This document shows positions 34,278-45,991 of a stretch of 64,000 bases of DNA, in pieces. Numbering within the stretch: the stretch's first letter is position 1; every line of letters starts with the position of its first letter. The position numbers and the translations under genes were made by a program. Origin of the DNA: Poa pratensis (Eukaryota; Streptophyta; Magnoliopsida; Poales; Poaceae); contig CAMZMU010000111.1 in NCBI GenBank assembly GCA_947311845.1, positions 27,083,046 through 27,147,045 on the forward strand. Direction: 5' to 3'. A model generated the notes under the pieces. It was not told the DNA's origin. It ran no database searches and saw only the letters and a list, made by a program, of their open reading frames with translations.

Positions 34278-36108
34278 ATGGTTCTACTCTTGGACTTGAA
34301 TTTCAGTCCACCAAAAGAAGAAGATAATATCATACCTGAAGGAGGCAATGTTGATCATCCTGAAGAAGAGGATGCAGGTACATTATGTTGTCACATGTTT
34401 CTGATACGAGTACAAGCAACAAAATCAGAAGCAACTTAACAATTTAGGGAAACAAACAAGTTCTAATTTATTTTTGGTTCCGTTTCTTTTTATAGGTGCA
34501 CAAGAGGTTTATATGGAAGAACAAGAGGTTATTATGGAAGAACAAGAACAAGAGGAGGTCCTGAACATGACAGGTGTTGGATTTGTTCATTTTACTACTC
34601 CATTTTCAAAATTACAACTAGTGCTTGGTGTAATTTTCATGAATGTACATTTCAGTTAAATGCAAAAACAATTCAGTGATTTTATATATGCTTTTCTTGC
34701 ATACTGGAGTAAATCTTTATTAGAGCAAAGAAGTCATGTTCAGGATCCAGCAACCAAGTTTTAATTTGCTTTTGGTTTCATGTGTTATTGCAGGTGCACA
34801 ACAAACAAAGAAGAAAAGGAAAATACTCAGTGACACTGAGAAATATGCTGCTTATGTAGCTATGCATGCAGTGTGTATGAGCAGAGGAGGAAAATTTGAG
34901 GACGATGACAAGAAGAACCTAGCAAATTATTTTGGGGTCCATGTTCGAACCATACAGAGGATTTGGCAGCGGGCTATGAAGCAGATTGCCGACGGTTTGC
35001 CAGTGGACGTTTCAAACAACAAAAAGGGCAGGTGTGGCAGGAAGCCAATAGAAATTGATCTATCAAGAATCCCCACTATCCCATTAAACAAGAGGTCAAC
35101 CATTAGATCCCTGGCTTGGCAGCTTGGTTGCAATCCTACGACATTGTACAGAAAATTTGAGATGAATCTAATCCGAAGACACTCAAATGCCCTAAAACCT
35201 GCACTGACAGAGAAGCATAAGAAAAACAGGGCGCAGTTTTGCCTAGGCATGATTGATGAGGATACAATTGGTACTGCAGACCCACTTTTCATCGACATGT
35301 ACAATTTTGTGCATGTTGACGAAAAATGGTTCAATATGACCAAAATTAACCAGACCTACTACTTGCTGCCTGATGAACCAGATCCTATAAGGCCACTACC
35401 TAGCAGTTGCATAGGAAAAGTCATGTTTCTCACCGCGGTTGCTCGACCCAGGTATGACAGTGAGGAAACATGACATTTGATGGGAAGATAGGCATGTGGC
35501 CATTCGTGCAAGAGATACCGGCGCAAAGAAGAAGTGAAAATAGGGAGAGAGGGACCTTGGAGATGAAGAACTTGAGAGTAACAAGGAAAGTGATGAGAGA
35601 GTATTTTATTGAGAAGCTTTTGCCTGCAATAGAGGCTGTTTGGCCTCAAGAAGATGTGGGGCAGACCATTTTTATCCAGCAGGATAATGCGAAGCCGCAT
35701 ATTTTGCCCGACGACCCAGCATTCGCAGAAGCTGTGGCCAATACAGGACTGAAAATTAAGCTGATGCAGCAGCCAGCAAATAGTCCAGACTTGAATGTCC
35801 TGGATCTAGGCTTTTTTAGATCAATATAGTCTCTAACTAATTGCCTCAGCACTAAAACTCTCAAGGAGTTTATTAAAGGTGTTCAGGAAGAATTTGCAGC
35901 ATATGAATCATCAAAGCTTAACAGAATCTTCCTAAGTTTAATGTCTGTCATGGCTGAGATCATGAACAACGCCGGAGGAAATGAGTTCAAGCAAACTCAT
36001 GCAAACAAGGATAGGTTTGAAAGGTTGGGTCAGCTACCCAAAAGGCTGCGTTGCCCTCCTGAGGTTATTGCATATGCTCTTAACTTTCTAGGCCAAGGTG
36101 CTGCCTAG
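34278..36108 (+). pseudogene. Mariner-like (DD39D) transposase, disrupted
   Basis: Exons: 34278-34377, 34496-34573, 34794-36108, with matching phase-1 introns. The N-terminal exons are acidic. Exon 3 has a helix-turn-helix DNA-binding region (YFGVHVRTIQRIWQRA, then RSLAWQLGCNPTTLYRKF). The catalytic triad is present as HVDEKWF, FIQQDNAKPH and NVLD, with exactly 39 residues between the second and third Asp, as in plant MLEs. Two lesions occur. One base is missing in the G run near 35460-35464, just before the FDGKIGMWPF block. A TAG at 35827-35829 follows FFRSI where other plant MLEs carry Gln. The conserved C-terminal tail resumes after it, to a stop at 36106-36108. The enzyme would cut and paste the element at TA sites and could mobilise MITEs with the same ends. 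Confidence 0.9.
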
Positions 36109-37648
36109 TCATGTCTGTATGTTAATGTTGCCTAAATAAGGTGTTGCCTAACTCATGCAAACAAGGATATGTTTGAAATGAGTACAAGTCTGTATGTTAA
36201 TGTGTGTAAGTTAATACTGCAAGCAAGCAAGCAAGCTACTGGCAGAAATTGCTTATGGTTTGTGTGTTATTGAACTGAAAATGTTTGTGTGCAAGTTAAT
36301 GTTTGTGTGTTGCTGTAATGAAAAAAATCAGTCAATTTTAGTACTGTTTGTGTGTTTATAATGTGTGCAAGCAAACAGTAACAAGCACTGCAAGCTACTG
36401 GTGCTAGCAAGCAATTGTTAGCATCAGTAACAAGCTACAGGAAGTGCAAGTTACTCCTGCATTTAACAAGCACAAACAATACTGCATTTCGTACTGACAG
36501 GAAATACACACAAGTTGGTTCACCCCCATCTACTGACAGTAAGCAAGCAATGCACTACTGCACTTGCTACACAAATCATGCTCACTTGCAGGAGTAAAAT
36601 CAAGCATTCAGGAGAGCTACTGATATTCCACTGTCAGCAATTAATGGAGCAACAAATGGAAAATCTCTCTACACAATAAAATCTCAAGCAAGCACAAAAT
36701 ACATCAGTTACTCCATTCTCAAGCACAAAATAGAGCAACAATTGCAAGTACTGGAAGCAATTAAGCTTGTTAAATTGCACAACTCCAGCATGCTCAAGAA
36801 AATCTCTCTACACAGAATAAAATCTCTCTTGCACCATTCATACTCCTATTGCACCAGATCGAGCAACCACAAGAGGAAGAGGAAAAGAGACAGGAAGCAC
36901 CAGACCTGCCGCACGGAGCCGTGGCACCATGGCGTGGCGGGGCAGTGCCCGCGCTACCACGGTGGGGGCACCGTGAGGACGACGTCGTCGCATTTCCTCT
37001 GCTCCATGGCGCCATCTTCCAGCTGCTCCGGCGCGCCTTGTTCCCGCTGCCGATTCTCCGGTGCTCCTTGACGCCCAGAACCGCTGCCCAGATATTCCGG
37101 GACGGAGGTCGCAGATCCCGCGCCGGAGGACGCAGATCCGGCGCCTCCCTTGCCCAGGAATCATCGCCGACGCATAAAAATGCATTCTTTGAATGCCAGA
37201 TTCAGAGAGGAAACATGGTGGTGGGGGAGAGCCAGAGGGAGAGGGCGGTGGGGGGCGGCGACGGCGAGCTAGATGGAGAGGGCATGGGGCGGTGACGGCA
37301 GATGGAGAGGGTGGTGGGGAGCGGCGACCGAGATTGGAGCGCGGTCATGGAGCGCGAGAGAAAACGTGGCGCTGGGAAGCTGCGACGGCGAGCCACAGGA
37401 GAGGGTGGTGGGGAGAGGAGAAGGCGAGCTAGAGGGAGAGGGCGGTGAGGGGCGGCCACGGCGAGCTAGAGAGAGAGGGCGATGGGGATCGGCGGTGCTC
37501 GTGGTCGGGAGGGGAGCGAGCGAGAGGATGAGGATGAGCGAGCGAGTGGTGTCTGCGGGGGTATTTTCGGAAAGATCGAAATAGACGTAGCGTTAGAAAT
37601 TTTGTACTGGAATCGGTCAGCGACTTATAATTCGAAACGGAGGGAGTA

Positions 37649-40600
37649 GCTTCTAAGGCAAGAGCGGAAAGGCACGTCATTTGCATCATCAACTTTAGGG
37701 ATGCAAAGAATACTTGCTTCTGCCAACCTTTTTTAGTTCCTTCTGCTTATTTTGAGCAATGGCAAGACAGAGGAGATCATTGATAATACCCGAGTTCGCA
37801 ATAAAACGCTGGAACACCCCCACCAAAACAACTTAAGGACCGCTGGCTTAGCCCCACCGCTCAGATGTTCCGTGTACATAGCGATTTACATTGACTGAAT
37901 ATACTTCACCTCCACCGCGAACGAATTTGTTTTTTTTTTTACCTGGCGCAAAAGAAATTTCGAAAATGCACGACCCGTGATGGTAACTCCTACAATCACG
38001 GAAAGAAACTGATCGATCTTTTCGCCACCAGTCTCGCTCCCCGCACGGAGACTCCCACGGCGCGCTCGCCGCCCGGCGCGACACGAGGTCTCCGTCGCCC
38101 CCACGCAGCCCGGCACAGGTGCCTTCTTCGAGGGCGCGCTCGCCGCCCGGCAGAGCGAGGTCTCCGTCCTCGACGGCGCCCACGCCGGCCGGGCACCACC
38201 GTCTTCTTATTGGGACGCCCAACCCATCGTCACCTTCCTCGACGGCGCCCAAACAGCCCGCCGGCAGCTGCGTCTTGTTCGACGGCGCCCTAGCCACCAG
38301 TTGCTGGCGGAGGTGTCCTGGACGGCGCCCTCGCAGTCCGGCAGCACCGTCGTCTTGCTGGACAGCGCCCTCGCCTCCCTGCACCGCGCCATCAGCTCCT
38401 GTCAAAATGGTGACGAGTTACTCTTCCTCCTGCTGTCAATCTTCCACAAAATTCATATTGTCTTCTGAAGTTTCAAAACCTTGACAGATGAAAAAATCAA
38501 ATGAAAACTGTAAAACATGTAGTTTCATCTTCTTTGAGTAATTCTGAAGTTATTATTCCGACGAAAAATTTCACCACATCACATGTAGTTTCATCTTCTT
38601 TGGGCCAAGCTACCACACACACTTGCAAGATGGTAATAACTGCTTCAGTTCAATTGTGAAACATAAATATTGGCAGCCACGGTTATAGAATCATGAAACC
38701 AATGCTTGATGAATAACCAACCAGATCAAGACAATGTGTTAAATACAAAGAATGCCGATGAACAATAATTGAAACAGAAACATATCAGAATAGAAGTATG
38801 TGAGAAATCCCTCAAAAAACCCGTTTAAAATCACGCACACAGCTAAATCACGGCAATGCAAATGGGTATTTCCATCCCAGACCAAACCACAGAGGCTACG
38901 GTAAAGGATGGACACTTGCACCGACACAGAGGCGTCTGCTGTACTGTTGCATTAGGCCGTTGGCTAACTTCCAGTGAATACGCTCTAATCAACAGAGCCA
39001 GCATGGTCAGAAAATCAAAGGCTGTTTCATCGGCAAAGAATGCTTTTAGCGAATTGTATTTCATAGCAAAGGGCTGCGTTTTTCTCCATTTGATTGAGAA
39101 AATATCTTAAATCAGAATAATAATAAATAAAGTCTGCACGAAAATTTTGAAGAGCAATCACAGTAATGGCCGTCAGCTAGGAGCGAAAGACTATTTGTTC
39201 AAGTAATCACAGTGAGATCATATGAACTATGCACTTGTAATCATCACCCCGGCCTTACAGACTTACTCCACGAAAACAATGTACAATTCCAGTATAAAAA
39301 AATAAATCAAGCACCCTGTTCAATTTCTGCTTTCATCCATGTCAAGCACCCTGTTCATGGCGAGATCATTAAACTCCACGAAAACAAGTTTCTGCTTTCA
39401 TCCATGTCCTCCACATGAAAACATTTGAGAAATTTGTTTTTCTATACTTTTAGTTTAATGATCTTGCCAAATCGTCAAATAAAATAAAATGGAAGAAAAC
39501 ATAAATAACTGTAGGGCTCAGAATTTGGGTGGTCAATCTTCCACAAAATTCAGCTTTTGTACATGCTATAAGCCTATAACCAGCAGTCAGCACTCAGCAG
39601 ATCATCACTCTTTTTTCCAATACGACACAGGTACATGCTACTACTGCTATTTTCAAATCTGTGCCTGAACCTATGTGAAAGAACTTGACTTGTCACTGCT
39701 ACAACTGCTATTTTCAAATAATCCCGATTCACTTATTCCATTGTTGTCAATATATACAAACTATAGCTATTGTAAAATAAACAACGGAATATTATGAGCT
39801 GAATCGAAACGAGGGGGACGACCAATTACAAGGAGAATGCGGGGAATATTATGAGCTGAACATGCATCACTATCCCTAAACACACTGATGCTTAGAAAGA
39901 AAACTTTAACACATTGATGCTTATCTGAGATTCAACTTGCAAATGCCTGCACATGACTCTCCAGTAAAGAGCAACCTCATCGTCCATGAGCTTAATAATT
40001 CGTAGCTGCAGATTTGACTAATCGATACTTGCTACCACCTGAAGACATCACGAATAGTTATGAAAGAGGACATAAATTATACTTTAATTGTGAAATAGCA
40101 TAATATATGGTTCACAAGTTCTGCTATGAAATAAAATAGCACAGGCAACTATCCTAACTGCCATGAACAACGACATAGCAGGGAGGGAGGAAACAAATCT
40201 GCGAAATAGCATAACGATGAGAGAAAAGTTTCTGTTGGCGAGAATCTTGAAGAGAACAATATTGGTACTAAGCTTGCAGTATGTTGAATTGCATGTACTA
40301 AAGCTAATTTGAAGGGAAAAAGATATATTGGAACCCAAGTACATGAAAGAAAATCAAATATGACTTCATATACAAACTTGGAAGCATCGATCATAAGAGA
40401 GCAATAAATAAATCTCAGATATAAACAAAGAACACATACATATGTCCCTATTCTCACGAACTAAAATTTATATACGTCACTAAGCACTACTTGCTTACAG
40501 CCACAAGCATTTACAGAGCAAGTTTTCGGGAGAACTTGTTTTGCTGATATTGCTATACAGTACGCTTGGTTGTACATTATTCATTTGAATGCACTAATAT

Positions 40601-40679
40601 TACAGGATATACTGAACTATACAAGCATTAAATGCTTTAAAAGGCAAACTACCAGAGACTTGGAAAACTAAATTCGCCT
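37649..40679. other. Intergenic mosaic, no supportable gene
   Basis: At 38040-38400 there is a GC-rich tract built from repeated GACGGCGCCC-like units, open in several frames but not gene-like. 39310-39410 holds short direct duplications (CAAGCACCCTGTTCA and TTTCTGCTTTCATCCATGTC, each twice). The rest is AT-rich and unassigned. Confidence 0.5.
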
Positions 40680-40935
40680 AACAGATTGCAGCATAAGAAA
40701 TCACGACAACAGGAGTGTATGTACTGGAGTGAAATGCTCTAGCCCATGTTTTGTAGACAGCAGGACGCATGAACACTGGAACTTCCTGCAACAAAATAAA
40801 TTCAGTTGTTATAAATGAGGAGGGAAAGAATAGAACAATCTGTATAGCTACAAGAATACACACCACTTCCATCAAGGATCCCCAGAAACGTGACATGGAG
40901 CGCAACGGTAGAAGCCTCAGAAATCACCACAACGA
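40680..40935 (-). pseudogene. Phosphatidylserine decarboxylase (PSD1) gene fragment, two exons
   Basis: On the minus strand one exon-like stretch (about 40935-40864) encodes LPLRSMSRFWGSLMEV. After an intron with donor and TTGTTGCAG acceptor, a second (40785-40725) encodes EVPVFMRPAVYKTWARAFHS and ends at a GT donor. Both are adjacent landmarks of the N-terminal region of plant mitochondrial PSD1. The rest of the enzyme, including the autocatalytic C-terminal site, is absent. Retained splice sites indicate a captured genomic piece and not a processed copy. Confidence 0.75.
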
Positions 40936-41053
40936 AACGAGACATTTACCAATTTGCTGAAAGAGTAACCAACAGCCTCAAAATCGTCAGTACCATGGCG
41001 AACTGCATATGCAGTGAAACACAATTGGCTAGCTCTGAACCAAAATACCAGTA

Positions 41054-41552
41054 CCTTCTGAAAATCCTTGGAGAAGGTTACAAGGAAAGGGAGCAGCACG
41101 TCCTTGGTCCGCTTCTTGGGGTCTCTATCGGAGGCGCCGTACATACTGAGGGTCTCGACGAGCACCTGTCGCCCTTTAGCCGCAGTCGAGGTGGGGAGGG
41201 GCATCGGCATCCACTCCGGGAGCCTCTGCCGGATCCCTCCAAGGCCGCGCGGAACAGGCTGGTGGCGGCCAACGGGTGCGTGGCGGGCCTGGAGAGCACC
41301 GGGGAAAAGTGATTCGAGGTCGAATGGCAGCTTCGGGCTGCGGGAGGAGAAGTTGAGGGAGGCGAGGCCTCCATGGACCAGCGCGCCGGTGGTAGGAGGG
41401 GGTGCTGCCGTGGATCGGCGTGACGGCGGGAGGATGGGGGGCGCCATGGACCAGCGGGCCGACAGGGCCGCGACGGCGGAAGGAGGGGTGAGCGGGCGCC
41501 ATGGACCAGCGCGCCTACAGGGTGCCGGCGGCTGGGGATGGGCGGCCGCCAT
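41054..41552 (-). other. Unidentified exon-like open segment
   Basis: This minus-strand frame runs from GC-rich proline-rich sequence into a more protein-like stretch (RLPEWMPMPLPTSTAAKGRQ, then LVETLSMYGASDRDPKKRTK). It ends at FSKDFQK before a GT donor at about 41054. I do not recognise the family. It lies just upstream of, and in the same orientation as, the PSD1 fragment, so it may be part of the same chimeric captured region. The N-terminal half contains repeated 'GPWRP' phrases and may be non-coding. Confidence 0.35.
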
Positions 41553-42408
41553 GGACCGGCCACTGGGAATTTCTTGCCGTCGGTGGTGATGAAGTGGAAG
41601 CGGGCGGTGGTGCTGTGAGAGAGGGCAGCTTAGTGAGAGAATGGAGATTATCTCGGGGAAGTGTCCGTCGGTGGTGATTTTTTATTTATTTTTAGATTCT
41701 ATCCTGCAAGTTCCGTCGAATTTAGGCATAATATCAGGAAAGTGTCCGTCTGTTTAGTGAGTAGTAGGTAGTACGTGTTTACGATTTTGAAAGTTTCATA
41801 AAATTGGTTCAGTCATTTCAATAATCGATTTAAAGGTTTTATAAAATAATATTAAGATTTTGTATAATTGGGTTTATTGAATTGAATATATTAAAATTTG
41901 TATAATTAAAATGTTATAATCACGAAGGTCATCTTGTGGTCTCTAGATGCTAAATTTCATGGAGTACGGGAGAGTTTTGTCCGACACTCTCGAACATGTA
42001 TATTTTGCTTTGTATCATGATTATTTTCCTGGAGCAGCCTTTTTCCAATACCCACGGTGAATATTCTCAACCATGCTCATTTCTACACTTTGAATATGAA
42101 CTTTACCTAACAATGTTGTATATGATGCATATGTAGGATGGTTTTGAGTTGAAAAGGCGATTTTTGGTGCATATTCTGTAGTAAACAAAATAGCGGATGC
42201 TGTTATGTTATTTAGAATTTGGGTTTTAATTAACTTTTGTTGGTTTGTAGTATTTCTGCATATCACATCTATTATTTTGTACTTTGTGGATTTTAAGTGA
42301 TGCAACCTGTATGCATTCTATGTTGTTCGCGCATCGTCATACGTTCGAAATTATTGCTATGGTAACAAAATAAATCACTAAACTATAAATGGCGTTTATA
42401 TGTTGAAG

Positions 42409-42436
42409 ACGTGTGTTGCACGTGCATGGCTACTAG
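42409..42436 (+). mobile_element. Helitron 3' terminus on the plus strand
   Basis: Hairpin ACGTG-TGTTG-CACGT (42409-42423), nine bases, then CTAG (42433-42436) followed by T. The element extends left from here and would include the PSD1 fragment if it is long. A TCTATAC at 39441 is a weak candidate 5' end. Confidence 0.55.
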
Positions 42437-43373
42437 TTACTTGTTAGGGTCGAACTCCTACTCTACCCGAAACTATGGCATGTTTCTCTGCTTTGTACCA
42501 GATCCGAAGTCCAAGCGTCCAACTCGCACTGGGACGGGTTAAGTTTACGTCTATGTTGGGTTGCTTTCCAAGCTTCACATCTAGGTCGATGATAATGGGC
42601 CTCTTCTCTCGTCTTAGTGTCGGAATGGGCCAAACTGAGCGGACATACGTGGGCTGGCTCCTAGTCATGTCGCTGGCAAAACACCTTCGCTTGAGTCGAT
42701 TGTAGACTCGCCTTGTCTTTTGACCCATTCGCTATAATGAGTCGGCTGGCACTGACGACTTGCATCTTCTAGTCACCACGTATGGCCTGCTTTACCATGT
42801 CTAGTTGATGCTTTCACGTCCGGATTCTCCTACCTCCGTCTTCGACTCGAACACGTCCACCCGGGTTCAATCCATCTTCAGAATCCCCCTACGTATTTGG
42901 CGGTTGGCAAAAAAAAGAGTGCCAACACAAATCATATTCAATTGAAAAGAAAGCCTCTACACTCTATTCCATATTACCTTTACACTAGGAAAATATAAGT
43001 TAGCTCCTATTGTTGGTCGATATGTAGGGTTCAAACATAAAAGAGTCAAAACTAAAAATAAGAGATAGAAGGAGGGGTCACGAAAACATACCCTGATTAT
43101 GGGTGCCCAAAAACCAACTAATGATTCTTGACCAAGGGGATCCTCAGCGGCTTACGATTTCCTGTTAGCGCTAAGCCACGCTGCTCCTCAACACCCCAAA
43201 AGCCCTGCACTGATTGTAGTTTGCGCACAAGCAACTAGAAGCCTGGAACCACATCATGCCGTACCAGGCGAGTGTCGCTGGATGCTGGACGGCATCCGCA
43301 CGTTCGCGAGATCGATTACGTCACATGTATAATTGCATCTTTCCCAACACATTTGAGCAATATAAGATAGCTA
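42437..43373. other. Intergenic, unassigned
   Basis: Moderately GC sequence without exon signals. From about 43320 it belongs to a block that is duplicated near 54310 (see that entry). Confidence 0.4.
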
Positions 43374-43761
43374 AGGTTATAGCGGATATTCACAACGGGT
43401 AGTGCACCCACTATCCAAAAAACAATTTTCCAAATGTCAAAAAATTCAAAATAATTTTTTTGCATGTAGTCCAACACATTTCAAGTCAGCACAAAAAGTT
43501 ACGCGAAGAAAAAACTTTTTTTTCAACCTGTGCAAAAAAGACAAATTCGGACATACCGAAATGTATATATACGTGTCAGAATTTTGTCTTTTTTGTACAG
43601 GTTGCTCAAAAAGTTTTTTCACCATCCCAATTTTTGTGCTAACACATCACGCTGTAATGTACATTCGGATTTTTTTCTGGAATTTTTTGACATTCTGAAA
43701 AAAAAATTACCTAATGGGTGCATTTAGACCCACTACCCAAATCGCCGCCTCCAGGTTATAG
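43374..43761. mobile_element. Mutator-type MITE with 9-bp target duplication
   Basis: A 370-bp insert (43383-43752) is flanked by AGGTTATAG at 43374-43382 and 43753-43761. Its interior ends are inverted (GGGTAGTGCACCC near 43397 and its counterpart near 43720-43738), with long AT-rich arms. The related block at 54330-54350 has the uninterrupted site (CTAAGGCCACAGTGGGATC), confirming both insertion and duplication length. It encodes no protein. Confidence 0.75.
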
Positions 43762-44219
43762 TGAGATCGATCGATGATTTGCTAGTTACCGTCGTAAATA
43801 CCATGGATATGACGAGACATGAGCCCTCACTTCCTGCCTCTTATGGACTTGTTTTACCAAAACTTTTTTTTAAACGAAACCAAACTGGTTTTGAATTACG
43901 GTGCTTTCAACCTCAAAGAGGCAGCACTATAACGGTCTAAAAACTTTCTTTTTGAACTCTATACCTAATAATAAGGACATTAAAGTTTCTTTTCGTACGT
44001 CATAAAAACTGCCCCCAAAGTTGACAACAATTACCCACCACTGCCACCGGTAAGTGAAAAAAACGTTTCATCAGCACCGAATCACGAAATCATCACGCAG
44101 GCCGCTGCTCCTTGCACGCTGCCTCCTCCCTTGATATCTTGCCCTGCCATGCCCTGCCTTGCCCCGAAGACGCCGTAGCTCACGTGCCGCTTGGAGATTA
44201 CCTCCCCCATCCTCTCCAG

Positions 44220-44220
<1 letters not shown>

Positions 44221-44252
<32 letters not shown>
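44221..44252. repeat. Poly-C run, 32 bases
   Basis: This is an uninterrupted mononucleotide tract followed by CGGCG repeats. It can form a G-quadruplex on the minus strand. The exact length is doubtful. Confidence 0.9.
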
Positions 44253-44254
<2 letters not shown>

Positions 44255-45270
44255 CGTCGCCTCTCCCGGCGGCGGCGGCGGCGGCCGCTGTGCCGGTGGA
44301 CGTGGCAGGACACGGCGGTCAGATATGGATGCCATCCGCAAGGCTGGGTTTCTAATTTCTTTCCCGAGTCAAAGACCGTCGTCCTCCCCTGTCTTCGTAC
44401 GGAATATAATCTAGCAACGTTGATCCCAGCTTTTCGTGTACATCGGCCCTCCGTGAGATCAAATGGCCTGCGCAGTTGGAGAGGATTGGGAAGCGAAGTA
44501 TCTGGATGCCGAGCTTGACTGGCGGTTCCGGCAACCCACGACTGCGACGCGTTCTCGGCCACAGCACGTAGACTCCAGGCCAGCGAGGCCGCGCTCGACG
44601 GCGAGGTGGACGAGTGCCAGGCCACGTACACCATGAAGTTGGCCAGAAGACCAAGGAGTGATTTGCCGAGACGGCCGTCGAAGAGGTCTGCGAGATGACG
44701 TGAGCGACGGCGCAGCGGGCCAAGGAGTTCCCTCAAGGCCATCCATGACGTTACCGTCATGGTCGGTCGGCATGGCACCCGGTGGCACGCGCGCGCGCTG
44801 GCCCCATACCGGTGCTTGCCGATGCTTTCGAGTGCATGTTGCCAATGCGAAAGTAACAGCAGATTATGCATGCTAGCCAGACCTCGCTATGCCTGCTTCT
44901 AGATGATTCAAGGTATCAATCCTATTCTGATCTAAGAGGACTGTTTCGACTGATGCTGCAGAGGAGAATCGGTTGTTGATGGTCTTTGCAGCTTATGTTG
45001 AAGAGAAATCAACCAGAGGTGTTAAATTGTTGCTGATAATTGATACATGGACATGGCGAGGAACATCAGATCGTTCTAACTGACAAGTACTATTTGCTTA
45101 AGTTAGTAGCGATAGACTGACGGCGGTGGTGGTGTGTATTTACCGAATTGGTAGTTGGTTGTTTCAGTCATTTTGAATTCTAAAATTCATGCGACAAAGT
45201 ACATGCAGTTTTGCATGTATGGTTTGTTCGAGTTGTTATCACGTTCTGATCGATGAATTGTTCAGTTGTT

Positions 45271-45378
45271 ATCCCATTCCTAAGTGCCTCACCCTTCCAA
45301 TTAACTCGGAGGATGCCGCATAGAATCCCGTTCCTAAGTGCCTCACCCATCCAATTAACTCGGAGGATGCCGCATAGA
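45271..45378 (+). repeat. Tandem duplication, 54 bp x 2
   Basis: ATCCCATTCCTAAGTGCCTC… at 45271 is repeated with two substitutions at 45325, ending in GATGCCGCATAGA both times. Confidence 0.9.
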
Positions 45379-45991
45379 GTGGGCAGACTTGTGATTATCC
45401 CGTTTGCAAATTATGAGCTTCATTTATTTTGTCTTCGAAGCCAACACTTTGGATGGTTCTCTCTAGGTGGCTTAAGAGTAGATCTTTACAAACATTGGGA
45501 GCCAAATAGTAGAAGGTTGTTTGTGGTGATTTTGACATATGCTTGAACTATGGAGCAGATAATCAGGCAATCTGCCGTACATATCTAGAGTAGAAAATGT
45601 GTCCTCCCGTTGCAACGTACGGGCATGTGTGCTAGTAATCTAAAAAAACATCTTGAACAACGAGGGTTTTGTCCATTGTGCGTGCGCCAGACGAGATACG
45701 GACCGAGGCTTAACTGGGCCTCTTGTGCAGCTTTGTTTTCAGTGAAGAAAGCCCAAGCGCCAAGAAAGAACCGCTACCAGAGTGCCAGGCCACAGCCCGC
45801 CCGAAATCCAAATTACGGACAGAATGCCACTGCCGTGAGCTCTTTCGTGCTCCTGCTAGCTAGGTCTTGTGCCCCCCGCCGCCGCCGCCGCCCTCGCCGA
45901 CCCCGCTTCCTCTCGCCGTCCGCGTGGTGCCCGGATCCCCTGCCGTGACCGAACTCTACGGCTAACTCGCCGCCTTACGCGCCTCGCCACC

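Larger units (their letters stand above)
33360..37646 (+). mobile_element. Full-length mariner-like element (plant MLE, Osmar-type)
   Basis: This 4287-bp DNA transposon has near-perfect TIRs of about 27 bp (left CTCCCTCCGTTCCTAATTAT, right the inverse with two mismatches). It is flanked by TA on each side (33358-33359 and 37647-37648), the Tc1/mariner target duplication. It contains an intron-bearing transposase gene on the plus strand. Outside the gene it has GC-rich ends (33480-34250 and 36850-37560) and an AT-rich 3' part. The TIR consensus is the same as in the 81-bp Stowaway MITEs at 23022 and 31350. Confidence 0.93.
43958..45635 (+). mobile_element. Small non-autonomous Helitron (candidate)
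   Basis: The 3' end is strong: hairpin CCCGT/ACGGG (45606-45623), eight bases, CTAG (45632-45635), then T. The hairpin stem and spacing are the same as in the Helitron end at 25710. The 5' end is proposed at TCTATACCTAATAATAAGG (43958), where similarity to the duplicated block at 54310-54600 stops; the base before it is C, not the expected A. The interior holds a 32-base C run, a GC-rich gene-like fragment (44440-44870) that I cannot identify, and a 54-bp tandem duplication. No Rep/helicase is present. Confidence 0.55.

Noticed and set aside
39441..42436. Complete Helitron bounded by TCTATAC and CTAG
   Set aside because: The 3' end is reasonable, but the 5' candidate lacks the expected preceding A and has no family support. 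Only the 3' terminus is annotated.
44071..44871. 266-codon minus-strand open frame
   Set aside because: It spans the 32-base C run (a run of Gly codons) and GC-rich candidate Helitron interior. The left part is low complexity. The right part may be a captured gene fragment but could not be identified.
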